Source: Marchantia polymorpha subsp. ruderalis
Taxonomy: Eukaryota; Streptophyta; Marchantiopsida; Marchantiales; Marchantiaceae
Length of the DNA: 64,000 nt
NCBI GenBank assembly: GCA_037833965.1
Contig: AP031354.1
Coordinates: 22,050,001-22,114,000 of the forward strand
Direction of reading: 5' to 3'
Below, one piece after another: positions 1 to 12,364 of this stretch. Every line of letters begins with the position of its first letter. Positions within the stretch are counted from its first letter, which is position 1. A program made the position numbers and the translations under genes. The notes beneath the pieces are model-generated. The model had not been told where the DNA came from, did not search any database, and saw only the letters and a list, made by a program, of their open reading frames with translations.

Positions 1-2048
1 TGATCGACTCTTCTTCAGTGCAGCCTGTGCGACGGTCATTACTGATCAGGACGAGTTTATACAAGAAGAAAACACTTGGTGCAAAGAAACGACGATTATC
101 CGTTGAAGTGAAAATTCATTCCGCATATCCCGTGGACGGAATCCCTGATCACTTACTGCAATGAGCTCGTCAAGTCCTTCCATGTTTGGAGGGCTGATAT
201 TCTCGGTATCTGAAAAAAAAGGTGACAAAGTCAAATTGACTGACTGATTGTTTTCCATGTTAAAACTCTTGTAAATGTCCTAAAGTTACCAACGGTATTG
301 ATTGATCTCCAGTTAAAAGGTAACCTTCCTAGTAACGTCAATGTCAGAATCAATGACTTAGCTACTTGATGGAAACATTAGCGGATGTACTCTCGTGATG
401 TGACATAGACACCTCAGCAATCATTATACTCTGGAGAGCAGCGTTACCCGTTTCTTTCAACATATCCGCGGTGATAGGATTGCCTGTTTGCGCCAGAGAT
501 ATAACCTGATGAAGACCACAGAGCTCTTAAAATCTGGAACATTCAAAAACTAAAGAAACGCAACTGAAGCCTAGACTTGGAAGGTTTCAACACGAAAATC
601 TCATCTTAGAAATGACAAGATAGAACCTCCAGAAACCCTATGATTTCGTGAGCTTAAGTGCCCAAAACTTGACAAGGAAGACACAAGAAGCTAAGAGGAG
701 ATGACTTTTAAGACATGAAAGATCGGCTTAAGGATGTTCAGACATACTGCGCACATGTAGTGAACAATTTTTGGAAATATATTCAGAAGTGGGGAACACA
801 CAATCAGAGAATAACAGCACTGATCAAACCTGCATAGCGGTGACAAACTCTTTGAAACCAAGAAAACCCTGTCGCCTTGAATCTGCAACTGCCCAAACCT
901 ACAAGAGATGCAAAATACAGGCCAGTCAGAGAAAGATTATCAGCTGTGATTGCCTTGGAAATGGAATAAATTTACCTACATGTAAGTGAGGGATTACCAC
1001 TTTAATTCATTGAAGTGACATTTTAGGTCAGGAATCTTGTGAAAGATTGTTACAATCCAATGGCTCTAACTCAATTTGAAATTCACCCACCTGCTTGAGT
1101 TCCGCTCGCTGCAGCTGCGACAACCCAAAAAATTTGACAGCATCTGGTCCAGTGAGCCTTCCATCCTGATCTGGATCATTTACAGATAAAGAGACAATCG
1201 GATTCAAATACATAACTTCTTGTCAATTAAGGTGAAATGGGTTCTTCAGATAAGTTCAAATATTGAGTCAGACAAGTTGGCGGAAAAATTCCACTAGTCC
1301 GTCGGAGATGTCCTCCATGTGATGCTTCAACTGATACCCGGATACTCGGGCAAGGTCGCTAAGGAATGAAAAGAAAATAGCAGAACCTTGGCGACTCACG
1401 AATTTAGCTGTGCGGAACTATGTGAATGCTGAATAAGTTTCACATAGTTCCGCAGCTGATATCGTCCTTGCACGATCATCTCGGAGAGATGCAGTCCTAG
1501 AAAGGTAGATTACAGTGCCGTTTACTCCGACAAAAAAACAGAAAAAAGGGGATAGCCATCCTATGTGTGTTCCTTTAACAGCACAAACCGAACCTCTCTC
1601 GTGAAGAGAGGAACCAGCTTAAATGGGAGTTCCCCGCATGACAGCATGCAAGCATTATTTCCTCAACCACCCGTGTAACGCGCCTCCCCTGTCTATGAGG
1701 CAAGTCTATCAGGAAAGGCTCGACGAATGAATCCGAATCTACCCTTCCAACTCAAGACCAGAAAACGAGAAGCTGATCACTTTGTATGCAATGTGTGGAA
1801 TTGGCAGTGATGAAGAATATTCAATTGGAAAATTCGGGGTAATCCACACACTTAAATCCTCCGCGAGAAACTGACATCCAAATCCACAAAAACTCGCGTT
1901 TCTGGACACCGAAACAGAATTCAAGTAAGAAACAGCAGAGCGCAGAAAGAAACGTAGACGAACCCGTGTCAGCGTAATCGAACCACTGCTGGTAAGTTTT
2001 CTCATCCTCCTTAGCATACTGCCGCCCTCGCACCGCAAGGATATCCAT
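1..2048 (-). CDS. EHD1: EHD1-like EH-domain endocytic protein, 5' part (runs off left edge)
   Basis: Six exons can be joined in frame: 2048-1964, 1170-1091, 898-830, 505-448, 209-157 and 24-1, all with GT-AG borders. They encode an N-terminal EH domain: helix AKEDEKTYQQWFDYAD, an EF-hand loop with Asp27, Asp29, Asp31 and Gly32, then GPDAVKFFGLSQLQRAELKQ, VWAVADSRRQGFLGFKEF and VISLAQTG. These are followed by the plant EHD linker containing PPNMEGLDELIA. In plant EHD proteins a dynamin-like GTPase domain comes next; it would lie left of base 1. The family works in endocytosis and membrane recycling at plasma membrane and endosomes. The ATG at 2048 gives a short leader of about 10 residues before the domain, as in angiosperm EHD1. 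The sixth exon (24 bases) is the least certain. Introns are long and AT-rich. Confidence 0.86.
1411..1454. repeat. Inverted repeat in EHD1-like intron 1
   Basis: Arms 1411-1426 and 1439-1454 are perfect 16-bp reverse complements around a 12-bp spacer. The site lies in the first intron of the EHD1-like gene. It is one of several short palindromes in the window. Confidence 0.8.
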
Positions 2049-3540
2049 GGCGAAAGGATCGGAAGCAGGCAGAAGCTACTGCTGCTGCCTCCGTCCCTCC
2101 TCGGAAGAAAATCCAAAGAGTGTCACAGCTCCACTCCACCGATCGAGATGGCACCACAGCGTCTTTTCGATCGTCCTCCGCGAATCTCCGGCCCACTCCA
2201 CTGCCAATCCGTCCACAACCCTCCGGATTCTCTCGAGCGCCCCAGAACTCCCGACGCTAAATCAATCGCGCCCCAATCGCGCACTCACTGCGGCCTCGGG
2301 CACCGATCTCGCCCTGCAGCATCATCGAGGAAGAAATCGCGGATCGGCGAGCGGAGCTTCCTTGAACCGGAAGAAGAAGCCGGGGACTCGGCGCCTGCGG
2401 GAGGATACGCTCGAGCGGAGGGCAGTACTTTAGGCTAAGCGTAAGGACGTTCTTTCGGAGGCAGGTACCGAAAGAGAGCGAAGGACGGGCCTCGGGACAC
2501 TTGGCGCCCGCCCAAAGGCTGCCACTGCTGAAGTCCGTCTGCCTGGCCCTGCCTTGGCGCAGCCGCAAAGTTCAAGTTAAAGCACAAGGCGAGGCAGTGC
2601 AAGGCAAGACACGACAACAGGCAACAGGCAGACGAACGTGAACTTCGTTCAAATTTGAAGTCCCGGTTCTTTATTTTCAGAGGGAAAGGAGTCGTTGCGT
2701 GTGCGAATCTGCCTCCGCGAGAGCGCACGAGGCGCGCCGTCCGATTCCGTCCATCGGACGCTGCGATGTTCGAACTCAAGAAAGAACCTCGATCGCGAAT
2801 CCTCCGCCGTCGAGCCGACGGCGCCGTCGTCGCCGTTTCGCCTCGTGCTATCGATCCCGCGAAAGGGAAAGGGAGATGCGAGCGACCGAAAGTCTGTTCG
2901 TGCTGCTGTCGCTCGTGTCCTCCGTTCGGGCGGGTGGTCTTCCGCGGTCCAACTCAGCATCCTCCGGTACAGTACACAAAGTACCGCTGTACTTTGTGTA
3001 CTGTACTTCCTTCGAACCCAACTGCTGCTGGCCCTGGCCCGGGGCCTTGCGACCGTTATTCGGGGGAAAAACTACGGTCCTCTCTCGACCTTTGGATTCC
3101 ATTCGATATTCTTTGAGCCCGCGAGACGCAGCAGCGCTGCAATCTTGCAGTGCCGCATGCTCGGCTCCGTCGATCTTGTCGTCCCTTCTCGTTCTTCTCT
3201 CGATGGACATCGTCAAATGGAGCGAAATCCGTGCAGGCGTCGTTCGTTGTTCCGGTTGATCTCTGCGGATACATGTATCTGCGATGTTTCGAGTACGGTA
3301 CATAATCTTCTTTGTGTTATCAGAGGTGTTGCATATCGGGTAAGAACCCCAACTACGTGCGGTTTCCTTCAGCTCTGCTAATCGATAATTTATTGTACGA
3401 ATTGAAAAAAAACAAAATCTATCCAAAGCATGTATAATAAATATATTTGGTATTGGTAGATCTGGCTGCTGCATTAAATCTACAGCGGAGGTGTGAAACA
3501 TATGTTCAACAGGATGAAAGATAGATTTTCGATCTAACAC
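2049..3540. other. GC-rich 5' flank of EHD1-like gene
   Basis: This block is clearly richer in G+C than the AT-rich DNA to its right and carries overlapping open frames on both strands (for example 2695-3381 on plus and 2848-3540 on minus). None resembles a known family and they overlap each other heavily, as expected by chance in GC-rich DNA. It most likely holds the promoter and 5' UTR of the minus-strand EHD1-like gene. A divergent plus-strand first exon cannot be excluded. Confidence 0.5.
2967..3006. repeat. Perfect 18-bp-arm palindrome
   Basis: Arms 2967-2984 and 2989-3006 are exact reverse complements separated by the four bases cgct. The sequence would form a tight hairpin or cruciform in the GC-rich flank of the EHD1-like gene. 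Confidence 0.95.
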
Positions 3541-6500
3541 GCTTTGTAAGTAACAAGTACGAGAACGTATAGTTGAAAGATGTGAAGAGTATTAGATGAT
3601 AAGAAAGAGTATGGCCACAAAGCCTGACTGTGGGCAGTAGATAAATTAAATTTGAAGGTCAAACCAGTGGAAAAACACATGCAACAATAAGTTCTCTATT
3701 CCAAACTAGAATAACAATAATACAACTAGAATAAGTGTTTTCTTCGAGAAGTCGAGAGTGACAAGCTAAGTGATGGTGACAAAGAGAGAGAAGAGAGCTG
3801 AAGAAGATACAACAGATCTATGGCTACGGATGCACTTCTGAATCACGATAGATGGTGACAAAGAAGGAATCAAGATAATTACTATTGGGTGATGGTGATG
3901 GCCGAGCTTCGGGGCAGAGCAACTAATAGCTCACCATAAGTCCTTTCTGTCCAAGTCAAGTATTTACTTGCAAACCACACTTTTCCAGGACCTGTGCACA
4001 CACAATGAACTGTGCCCAGTTCTGACCACCGTAGAATGTGACTGATCACAAATTCTCAAGTATGGTTTTACATACTGCAGGGTGGCTTGTAGACACCCTA
4101 TTTGTAAACTTTTCAATGTTCACTATAGAGTGGGACCTCTCTGGATGGTATTGCGATCAACCAAGTGAAGATGTATTTACTTTAGGCGATTGGGAAAAAA
4201 TCTCATTAGATTATACGGAAATGTGATTTAGGATAACCGTCTAGACGTTCGTATGAAGGAGGCTTGTTTGTCGTCTTGAATGAATAAAATACATGTTGAT
4301 AATGAAGTAATATGAGAAGAATGTGAATATAAGTGATGGTTTACAGTATTACAAGTTTTGCAGTGAAATAATTGATTGAATAAATGTCAGCATTGATGCG
4401 TTTTAGATACCAAAACTAGCATTTAGAAAAGTTCAAGAGAATCAGTAAAAAATTTGTCCATGAAAAACCTTACTTCCCATAGCTTTTTTGTGATTTAAAA
4501 TTTATGTTTATTGAAGGAATTGGCATAAGGCTCAAGTGTAATTTTTGATAACCTACTTTTATTCTTTAAAAAGTACCTGCTGATTTGGAAAATATTGCAT
4601 AACTAGAAGTTCACTAGGTGATAGTCATGTTATTTAGAGTCGTGAAAACATGATTCAGTAATCAGGTTGAAGTGACTTTCAAGTGCAGTTCCTCAAAGTA
4701 GTTGCGCAGAAAGCAGAATCCCCATTGTAATTCTATTGGAGCCTAGCCATTGCTTTCATCATGTAAGACTCACAGGATCTTTCATCCTCCTTGCTATGTT
4801 TCTAGCTTCTTTCTTTTCAGGATATGTAATGAGCACATTCCAGAAAAATGATTATGATGGTCGTAAGTGATCCGTGTTGACATGTTTGTATTATGAATAG
4901 AGGTCAGCGATCATTAGTCTAATGGGTATCGATGTGTACATTAGGTTATGATTGTTTCGGGAGAGAGGGAGAGAGAGTTATATAGGACAAGACACATAGA
5001 AAGATTTTTCTAAAAAAATGTTTCTTATTATATTCCAAATACACTCTATACCATACGTAGTTCGCACAAGTATTTTTATGCAAATATTTGGACAAAAAAA
5101 CGTTCAGTCCTAAAATTGCGGACCATCTATTTTAGAAGGCATAAGAACTCCTTAATTATTGTGGAATAGTTCTGAAAAAACCATGGAGTTATGATGAAAT
5201 TAGAGAGTAAAATTGGTGCTATATTCCAATAACATATAATGGAATCTGTCTCAGTAGTCTCTAAAATATTTGGATTTTCTAGATCAAACTTTCTTCGTAT
5301 CACTATAGCATCAAACAACACATGTTCTAATTGATTGCTTATGCATGAATTGTATCAGCTCCTTGTAGAGCAATAAATATATTCTAATAGAGAAAATACT
5401 ACAAAGGTAATTTTGTAAGTTTGAAAAAATACAACTTTAAGATGGTTGTGATAATTGAATATTCAAGATCACTTCTTGCTTTATATATCATGTGATTAGG
5501 ACATCCTCAAAATAAAATTTGTACTATAAAGCAAAGATGGGGTTTATACATGCTTATTTTTCTAATAATACCTTAGCAAATATAGTTATCACTTCTACCA
5601 CAAATGCACGATAAGCATTTTATAATGTACTCACACGTATCATGTTGTTTTCTTATGATATTTATTGATTTATTACAATATTGATTTCAATTCTTCATGT
5701 TGCTTAGTACGGCATCTTTTAGTATATTTTTTCTGATATCCACAAGATTAAAAATTCTTGAAACAAGACTCTATAAACTGCAAATGAGATTGTATATGAC
5801 AAATGAGATATAAGTAAAACTGTATATAGTTCTAGTTGTGCTTTCTAATGGCCATGTTCAGAGCGCTTATCATGAGCAATCTTGCAATCTTCGTACGGAG
5901 AGTTTCCTTCTATATACATAAACAATGCATTTCGTGCATGAAGTAGTACTTCAGAAGTACAACACAAACTAATTTTTGAACAAGATTTATTGAAAGAGAG
6001 ATATCGTTTATCTGCATGTAAATGTAAGAAGCACGTCAAATACAAAATATATAATCACATCATAGAAAATTATGGTGTTGTAAATTCAAGAATTTTTTTC
6101 AACTTTATATTTTTTAAATTCAAATTTTCCTTATTTTTTTATTCAAATCATTTTTCTATGTCATATAAAACATTACTTTGATAATGATATCAAGGAAAAA
6201 AATAAAATTTCCACTCATTCAAGAGAATAAAAAATTAGAGAATATTGTTTGTGATATTTTTAATACCAATCAAGTTTTCTTGAATGATGACATGATTTTC
6301 AAATCAAATATAGTTCTGACTCATTTGAATTGATTCCAAGTCATATTACCATTATCATCATGTGAATTATACATTATTTTGTGTTATAATAATCTTCACA
6401 TTGCCAATTTCATTTTTATGTAAACAATTACCTTTTTACAATGTAAAAGCAATGATTCATACTTTTTCGCTGCATGGAAGACAATACTACATTACAGTAC

Positions 6501-7290
6501 TGAATTATTGAAGATGCATATACAATGCACTATCCAAGTTAAACCCTGTAATTGAGAACATTAACCAGCCCTATACATTGGAATATATTCATGTCTCGTG
6601 ATACAATATCATATGTTCTTATTGTTATAGATGGTTTGGTTTGAATAATTGAGGTATAATATATGTTGCACATTATTTTTGAGAAATAGTATGTAAAAAT
6701 CTCATCAAAATGATAGCCTACTGTCTCAGGTTGGTTTTCTCTTTTTTGCCTTGATGGAATTTTCACATTCGTGTTTCCACTACCATATATTGTAAAAAGC
6801 ATATAGGTTTCTGACTCGCAATGATAACAAAACTTCTATTATAGATTAAACACACGATATGTAGGTACAGAAGTGTCCGTTTCTTGGTGAAGGATTGAGC
6901 CGTGGAGCGAACGTGACGTTACATGCACCGGACTGAATTCGCTACCCGTATGGATGCTATGGAGTCATTGACAAATAAGGCAGACACCTGAAAGCGCTGT
7001 GAAGGCTCTCGACAACGAGGAAAAACTATTACAGTACGTCGTATATTTGCTCCAGTCCTCAATGACTGTCATTCCTCATGAATTTCGTCATAGACTCCTT
7101 CAGACATTCGTTAACTTAATACTAGACATTTCCAAGATAGAGGAGTCCACAAAGCAGTGGGAATAAGCCAGCAACCAGAAGAGGTACTCCTTTCCCCGTA
7201 CCAATTTTACGGCTAAATTGTGTAGGTCCAAAAAGTCTTAGTTTGCAAACTACACCTAGAAGGACAAACATGTATAAACTCCATGATAAC
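3541..7290. other. AT-rich intergenic stretch, no gene seen
   Basis: AT-rich DNA with short open frames only, none recognisable. It holds GA-rich microsatellite patches (about 3782-3800 and 4957-4978) and poly-A/T runs. No RNA gene or element border was identified by eye. Confidence 0.6.
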
Positions 7291-7291
7291 A

Positions 7292-7338
7292 TGAATATCC
7301 TCAAAGAGTTACGCTGCGTAACTCTTTGAGGATATTCA
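7292..7338. repeat. Perfect 23-bp-arm palindrome, 1-nt loop
   Basis: Arms 7292-7314 and 7316-7338 are exact reverse complements with one t between them. This is the longest perfect short palindrome in the window, in AT-rich intergenic DNA. Confidence 0.95.
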
Positions 7339-8235
7339 AATCTGGAACATCGTCGATAATATAGGGAACGAGGCTTTCAGAGGTTTATAGGGATATGTTA
7401 TGGACTCCCATAGACATTAATCCTCTTGGGATATGAAATACCACAGATATATACAAATCCCTCAGTCCAAAAACAAGATATCTTGACAATCCCCCAACAT
7501 GCCTTTGATGTATCTGAAGAAAAAAGAAGGTTTTAAGTACCGTAATGAAGGTTATAGTTTTCACTGATATTTTGTTTATACTGCAGTGTGACTTTCAAAG
7601 TGAATATGGCTCGAAGATATGCCGCATGATGAGCAACGCTGTGTTGCCAGAATCGCGAGTTTCATGCGAACTTGAAGCTGAAAAAGTAGAGCAGGAATTG
7701 CTGAAAGCTTACAAGGAGATACTTCTCAGCACAAATACACCACTTTCTTTATAATCTTGTAATACACCAATTTTTGGTGGTCTCAGATATGGGTTTGTGT
7801 TGGGAAGTCTCAAAAATATTATGTCATTTCGCCAATCTATGAAGTCAGAGACTGCTCAGCAATTCCAACGCCTTTAGCTTTTAGGATGTGATTGTGCAAT
7901 AAACCTCATGTAGACTAGAGCATGAAGGTATCCGTAGAGAGTTTACGCCTATCCGCTCTTCGACGCTATCCATTTGCGCGTCGAGATAGCCACGAGAGGT
8001 TTGACTGGCAAGCAAATGTTTAAAAAATTTTATTTCATGGTTTATAGCTTCGAGGTCATGCGCAATGTGCAGCATGCGAGTGATTAAGCTTCGATGAGAA
8101 ACTTCAGTTGAAGTGAACTGCACTCGTAGAGAGCATGGCTACGAAGTGTAGAGCCCAGGACAGGAGCTGTCCATGACATAGCCTGCAGTTTCTCAACTCC
8201 GATCGAGTGAGTATGTTACAAAATTGCTTGATTGC
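7339..8235. other. 3' flank of invertase gene, two orphan open frames
   Basis: Two short open frames lie here: 7545-7754 on plus, preceded by an acceptor-like tactgcag, and 7881-8123 on minus, which directly follows the invertase stop and may be its 3' UTR. Neither matches a family I recognise. No firm gene call is made. Confidence 0.35.
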
Positions 8236-11200
8236 CTAAACTTTTGGTTCCATTTCATCAGGCGGCGCAGCTTCCATCCTCCAGGCATTGAGACTTTGGA
8301 CTTTGATATCTTGAGTGCCATTGTTGAATAGGAAAAAGTAGGCGTCATTGTTTAACGCCATGGTTGGATACACGCGCGATGTGATGACCGCCCTCCCTCC
8401 TTGAGCGAAGGTTTCGACAATTGAATGATCTACCTGCTTGCAATAACAGACACATTTCAGAAAATTTGTCTTTCTCCTAACCTATTAGCTTATGAAGCTA
8501 CCTTACAGCTTCATACCTTGTGCGCCATTGAAACAAATGCAGAGGTTGGGTAAATGGTTCTTGCTAGATCCAAACCTGCCTCAGCATATTGATGACCTAC
8601 AAGAAGTCAACTTACCAAGGTACGCAATGTGAGATATTGATCACTTTCCAGCACCCGGACATATGTTCCATATGAAGCTTTGTCAACATCTGTTTGCATT
8701 GAGGATCTGGACATAAACATGTGTTGAGTCATATGGGCCAGTTATGGATTAAGTATCGATAGTGTTCATAAACATCTGAGAGTCACGAGAATCAGCAATC
8801 TTTCAAGGTTTTCCTACACTAGGAAAACCTTGAAAAAACTCGAGATGGTAGTTCAATCTGCAGTTGTCCACAAACTCACATGGAGAAAAAAAAAGTACCT
8901 AGCGATTTATACATTTTGTTGCTGAAATCTCTAACGAGGATGAACTTTATGAGCAATCTGGATCGGCAACTAGAAAAAACCTATGACGGTGGAATATTTC
9001 AACTCTGGAGATTAGTCTACATATTACGGACTTGACTTACCTGCTTTCATCACTGCACACTATCGCCTTCCAGGTTCCGTCATAAGCAAGTGTCAGATAG
9101 AAGAATACACCTGTTTGCTCTAGAAGGTCCTTTTCAGCGAGAACCAACACTCCAAAAGGACCATAAAGTCCATTATGTGATGTTCCGTTCGCACAGACCT
9201 CTTGACCTACAAGCGAAGTTGCGTCTGTACCATTGAATAACAAGTTCATCGGCATGTCCGGTTTGTTGAACTCCAGTTGAATGTCCAACTAGTTGAATGA
9301 CATTGGCACGTAGAAGGCAAAGTTAGTGAAGACAATCCGAGAGCTCATATACCTATTATTGACTATGTTATCTCACTGGTTGAGATATCAGATCTATTTA
9401 TTCTACAAATGTGAATCAGTTAAATCTTTCTACACTTCGATGTTCTGCCTGAACTCTTTACCGTGTTAACTCTCCTATTGGTTCATCATACACAGCTGCT
9501 TATTGTTGCAGCAGATTCTTGATAAAAAAGTAAAACAGACTTTTTTTTCGATGTAGGATTCACAGCTCATGGATATTTATGGAAGTATATATAAAGCAAC
9601 AATCCTCAGATATATGCATACCTCTGTAGTATGAACTGGTATCAAAAGAAGTCATTTTTCAAGCATAAATTCTACGCACAGGTTTCAAACATCTCAAGTG
9701 AAGCCTGTTGACAGCAGAGGGAGTCACAGGAAGGTAACAATGATCCCAACCTGAGGTCCGTGAACTCCTTCAATAGCCATAACAGATCCCGCCGGTAATG
9801 TGAAGTTGAACTTGAAAACTTGATCTCTGTGAAGTCCATCTACTTCCTCAACGGGTGCTTGTACAAGGTCCATTCCGGTATCCGGATCGAGCCAAACTTG
9901 TCTTGGGAGAGACTGAATTCAAAAGATCAAATAGTCTATCGGATTTCAGTTATATCTAGTAGTTATGAACAAAGCATAACAAAATGAATATGCAAATCCG
10001 TGGAGCATTAAAAAGTCTCAAAATTGGAAGCATTTGAGGGCGCATTGTGCGAGTGTAATATACTGGAGTAATTACATTCGCAAAATTAGATAATCAAAAT
10101 AACAAAACGATCAGAAGATTGAAGGTGGCAAATAACAAGAAATATGTAAATTGAGCCAAAGATATCTACAGAATACAGATATAAGGGAACTTTGAAGAAG
10201 CACGCTTCTCGTGACACTCACACAGAACCGAACGTAACTAGTGCACAGCAACGTCCAAGATTTCAGTGGGTGGAGATTGCCAGCTGCCCTCGGGTTATAT
10301 AGGGAAGCAAGTGGTGAGTTACTGGAAATGTCATACTACCAAGCTACATACATGGAACAAGAAAACCATGATAACTGTGATCTGATGGGAGGTTTGAGAA
10401 TTGTGATCCAACTATTGAGGTAAAGGCACAAGGAATAAAATGAATAGACTTGTCTCAGGATAATACAACAGAAAGGAGAAAAGCAGACCTGAAGGCCAGA
10501 CCATCCCTTGGTAATAGCGTCTGCATCGCTGTCAGATTCACTGACCCATCCGAACAGAATTCTTCTGCTTGTGCTCTTGTCGAAGAACGATTTTGAAGCA
10601 TAAAATTTTCCATAATCATAACGCATTCCGAAGCCTACCTCTAGCTCGGGATCATCGGCGACAAAAGTGTCCAAAACACTATCGTAAGTACCTACAGTAT
10701 AGTAGTCATGGTTCCTTGTGCTTGCTTTTAAAACATGTTTCACCTTCACAGTGTTTGTGGATACATCTAATCCATCTCTCCCCTCCATAGCCACTGGGTA
10801 AAAATCTGGACATTCCCACATTCCAGTATAATTTACAGAGTGCAGATCTTGAACATATGTCCAATTGACAAAATTTCTACTTTTGTACAAGTGTGCAGTG
10901 CCTCCTTTGCCCTTAAGCATAGTGCCACCAATTAGTACCCTCCATTGCCCATCTGCGCCAATCCATCCTTCTGTGGGATCTCTGAAGTTCTGGGTATTAA
11001 AACCCTTCCCTGGATTCATGATTGGATTAGATGGAGACTTCACCCAGTCTCTTAGTAGAGGGTCTGATGCATTCAATGGCACAGCCAAGTTTTGGGTCTG
11101 CGCCTGAGTGCTTGTTGAAATGTTAGACCATCCAGTATACAAAATTGCAGGGGTTCCATCGGGAAGTAATGTGCTTGATCCAGACCACACGCCGTAAATA

Positions 11201-12364
11201 TCGTACCAATCAGGACCCGGAGCAAGAGCTGACTGGTTGATGTGATGCCAGTGAACAAGATCTTTTGAAACGGCATGACCCCAGTTTATGTTGCCCCATT
11301 TTGGCCCATCAGGATTATACTGATAGAACAAGTGATAGTACCCCATGTACTTTATCATTCCTGCAGATGAGAAGAGCAGATGAAGACTTTCATGTTAATC
11401 CTGACATTATAAGATAAACAACTTTCAAATCTGGCTCCAATTCTAGAATGTCAACGTTTCACCATGCGACATATTTCTCTGTATATGATACAGAGAATGT
11501 GGCCGATATGTTCATTGCCTGAATATATGAAAAGAGGTATGGTGGATCTTAGGATCCCACTCCCGTGCCCGAAGTAAAATTCAGTAAGGTACTAACCGTT
11601 GGGATCTGTTTACCGAGTAAGATTAGACCAGAGACACACGCACGCGCCAACCCGCCATGGCCGCCATTCATCATATGCCGCAATCCCAACAAATTGTCAG
11701 CATCGTACAATCTTTTCGTACACATGAGCTCACATGATGCACAAACTTCTCACCATCATCAACAAGACTGGTCCAGCAAACTCCTATACTCTTCTTCTCT
11801 GTGCTATATATTGTATACGTGATAGATCGAATTGGTGAGATGTCTGTAATCGTCCAAGTATTTTGAAGATATGAAAAATCTTATATGTCGATTTTGACCA
11901 AACTGAATCAACTAGCCACATCATGAATTCTAGTGGATGAGAATACGTATGTACAAGCTGTTGGGAAGCATTTTGCAAACAGAGGTGGTGTCGGGGAACT
12001 TACCATTCATCCAATTCTTCTGTGGTTGGAAGTGAAATCCGGTCCTGTACAGCTCAGTAGAGTATACTTCCATGTCGGACTTGGACTCAGAGACTACAAG
12101 TCCCAAAACAAGTGAGACGACAACGATAACAACAGCTCCAATGATGCAGATTGGGAGTTTCCATTGTCTTTTATGCTGCGCCCACTCGATCTGTTGATTA
12201 TCTCCCTGTCCCTCATCTGCCTTCATCGAGCTCTTTTGGACCTCATCCTGAACGGGTTCATGCGAAGGAGAGGATCGGATGACTAGCGGTACAAATTCTA
12301 GTTCCCCGTCCCCGGCATCTCCTCCTCTGTTATTCAGAGCAGCATACTCTGCAGTAGAACCCAT
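8236..12364 (-). CDS. Acid invertase (beta-fructofuranosidase, GH32), vacuolar-type architecture
   Basis: This enzyme hydrolyses sucrose to glucose and fructose. Seven exons join in frame: 12364-12004, 11605-11597, 11360-10489, 9912-9751, 9288-9041, 8706-8616 and 8433-8236, giving 646 residues, the usual size. The N-terminus is a hydrophilic cytosolic tail followed by one membrane anchor ([20 protein letters not shown], about 75-94), as in vacuolar invertases sorted through the secretory pathway. Catalytic motifs are WMNDPNG (118-124, nucleophile Asp121, supplied by the 9-nt exon 2), NFRDP (248-252) and WECPD (305-309, acid/base Glu306). The C-terminal beta-sandwich with [14 protein letters not shown] is complete. 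The ATG at 12364 is preferred; the frame stays open upstream only to a TTG. The Pro in WECPD is typical of cell-wall isoforms, at odds with the anchored N-terminus. No lesion is visible. Confidence 0.93.
8801..8835. repeat. Perfect 16-bp-arm palindrome in invertase intron 5
   Basis: Arms 8801-8816 and 8820-8835 are exact reverse complements around cac. The site lies between invertase exons 5 and 6 and would fold back in the pre-mRNA. Confidence 0.95.

Noticed and set aside
2655..3540. Overlapping open frames up to 230 codons on both strands
   Set aside because: They overlap each other in GC-rich DNA, have arginine/serine-rich random-looking composition and match no family I know; stops are simply rare there.
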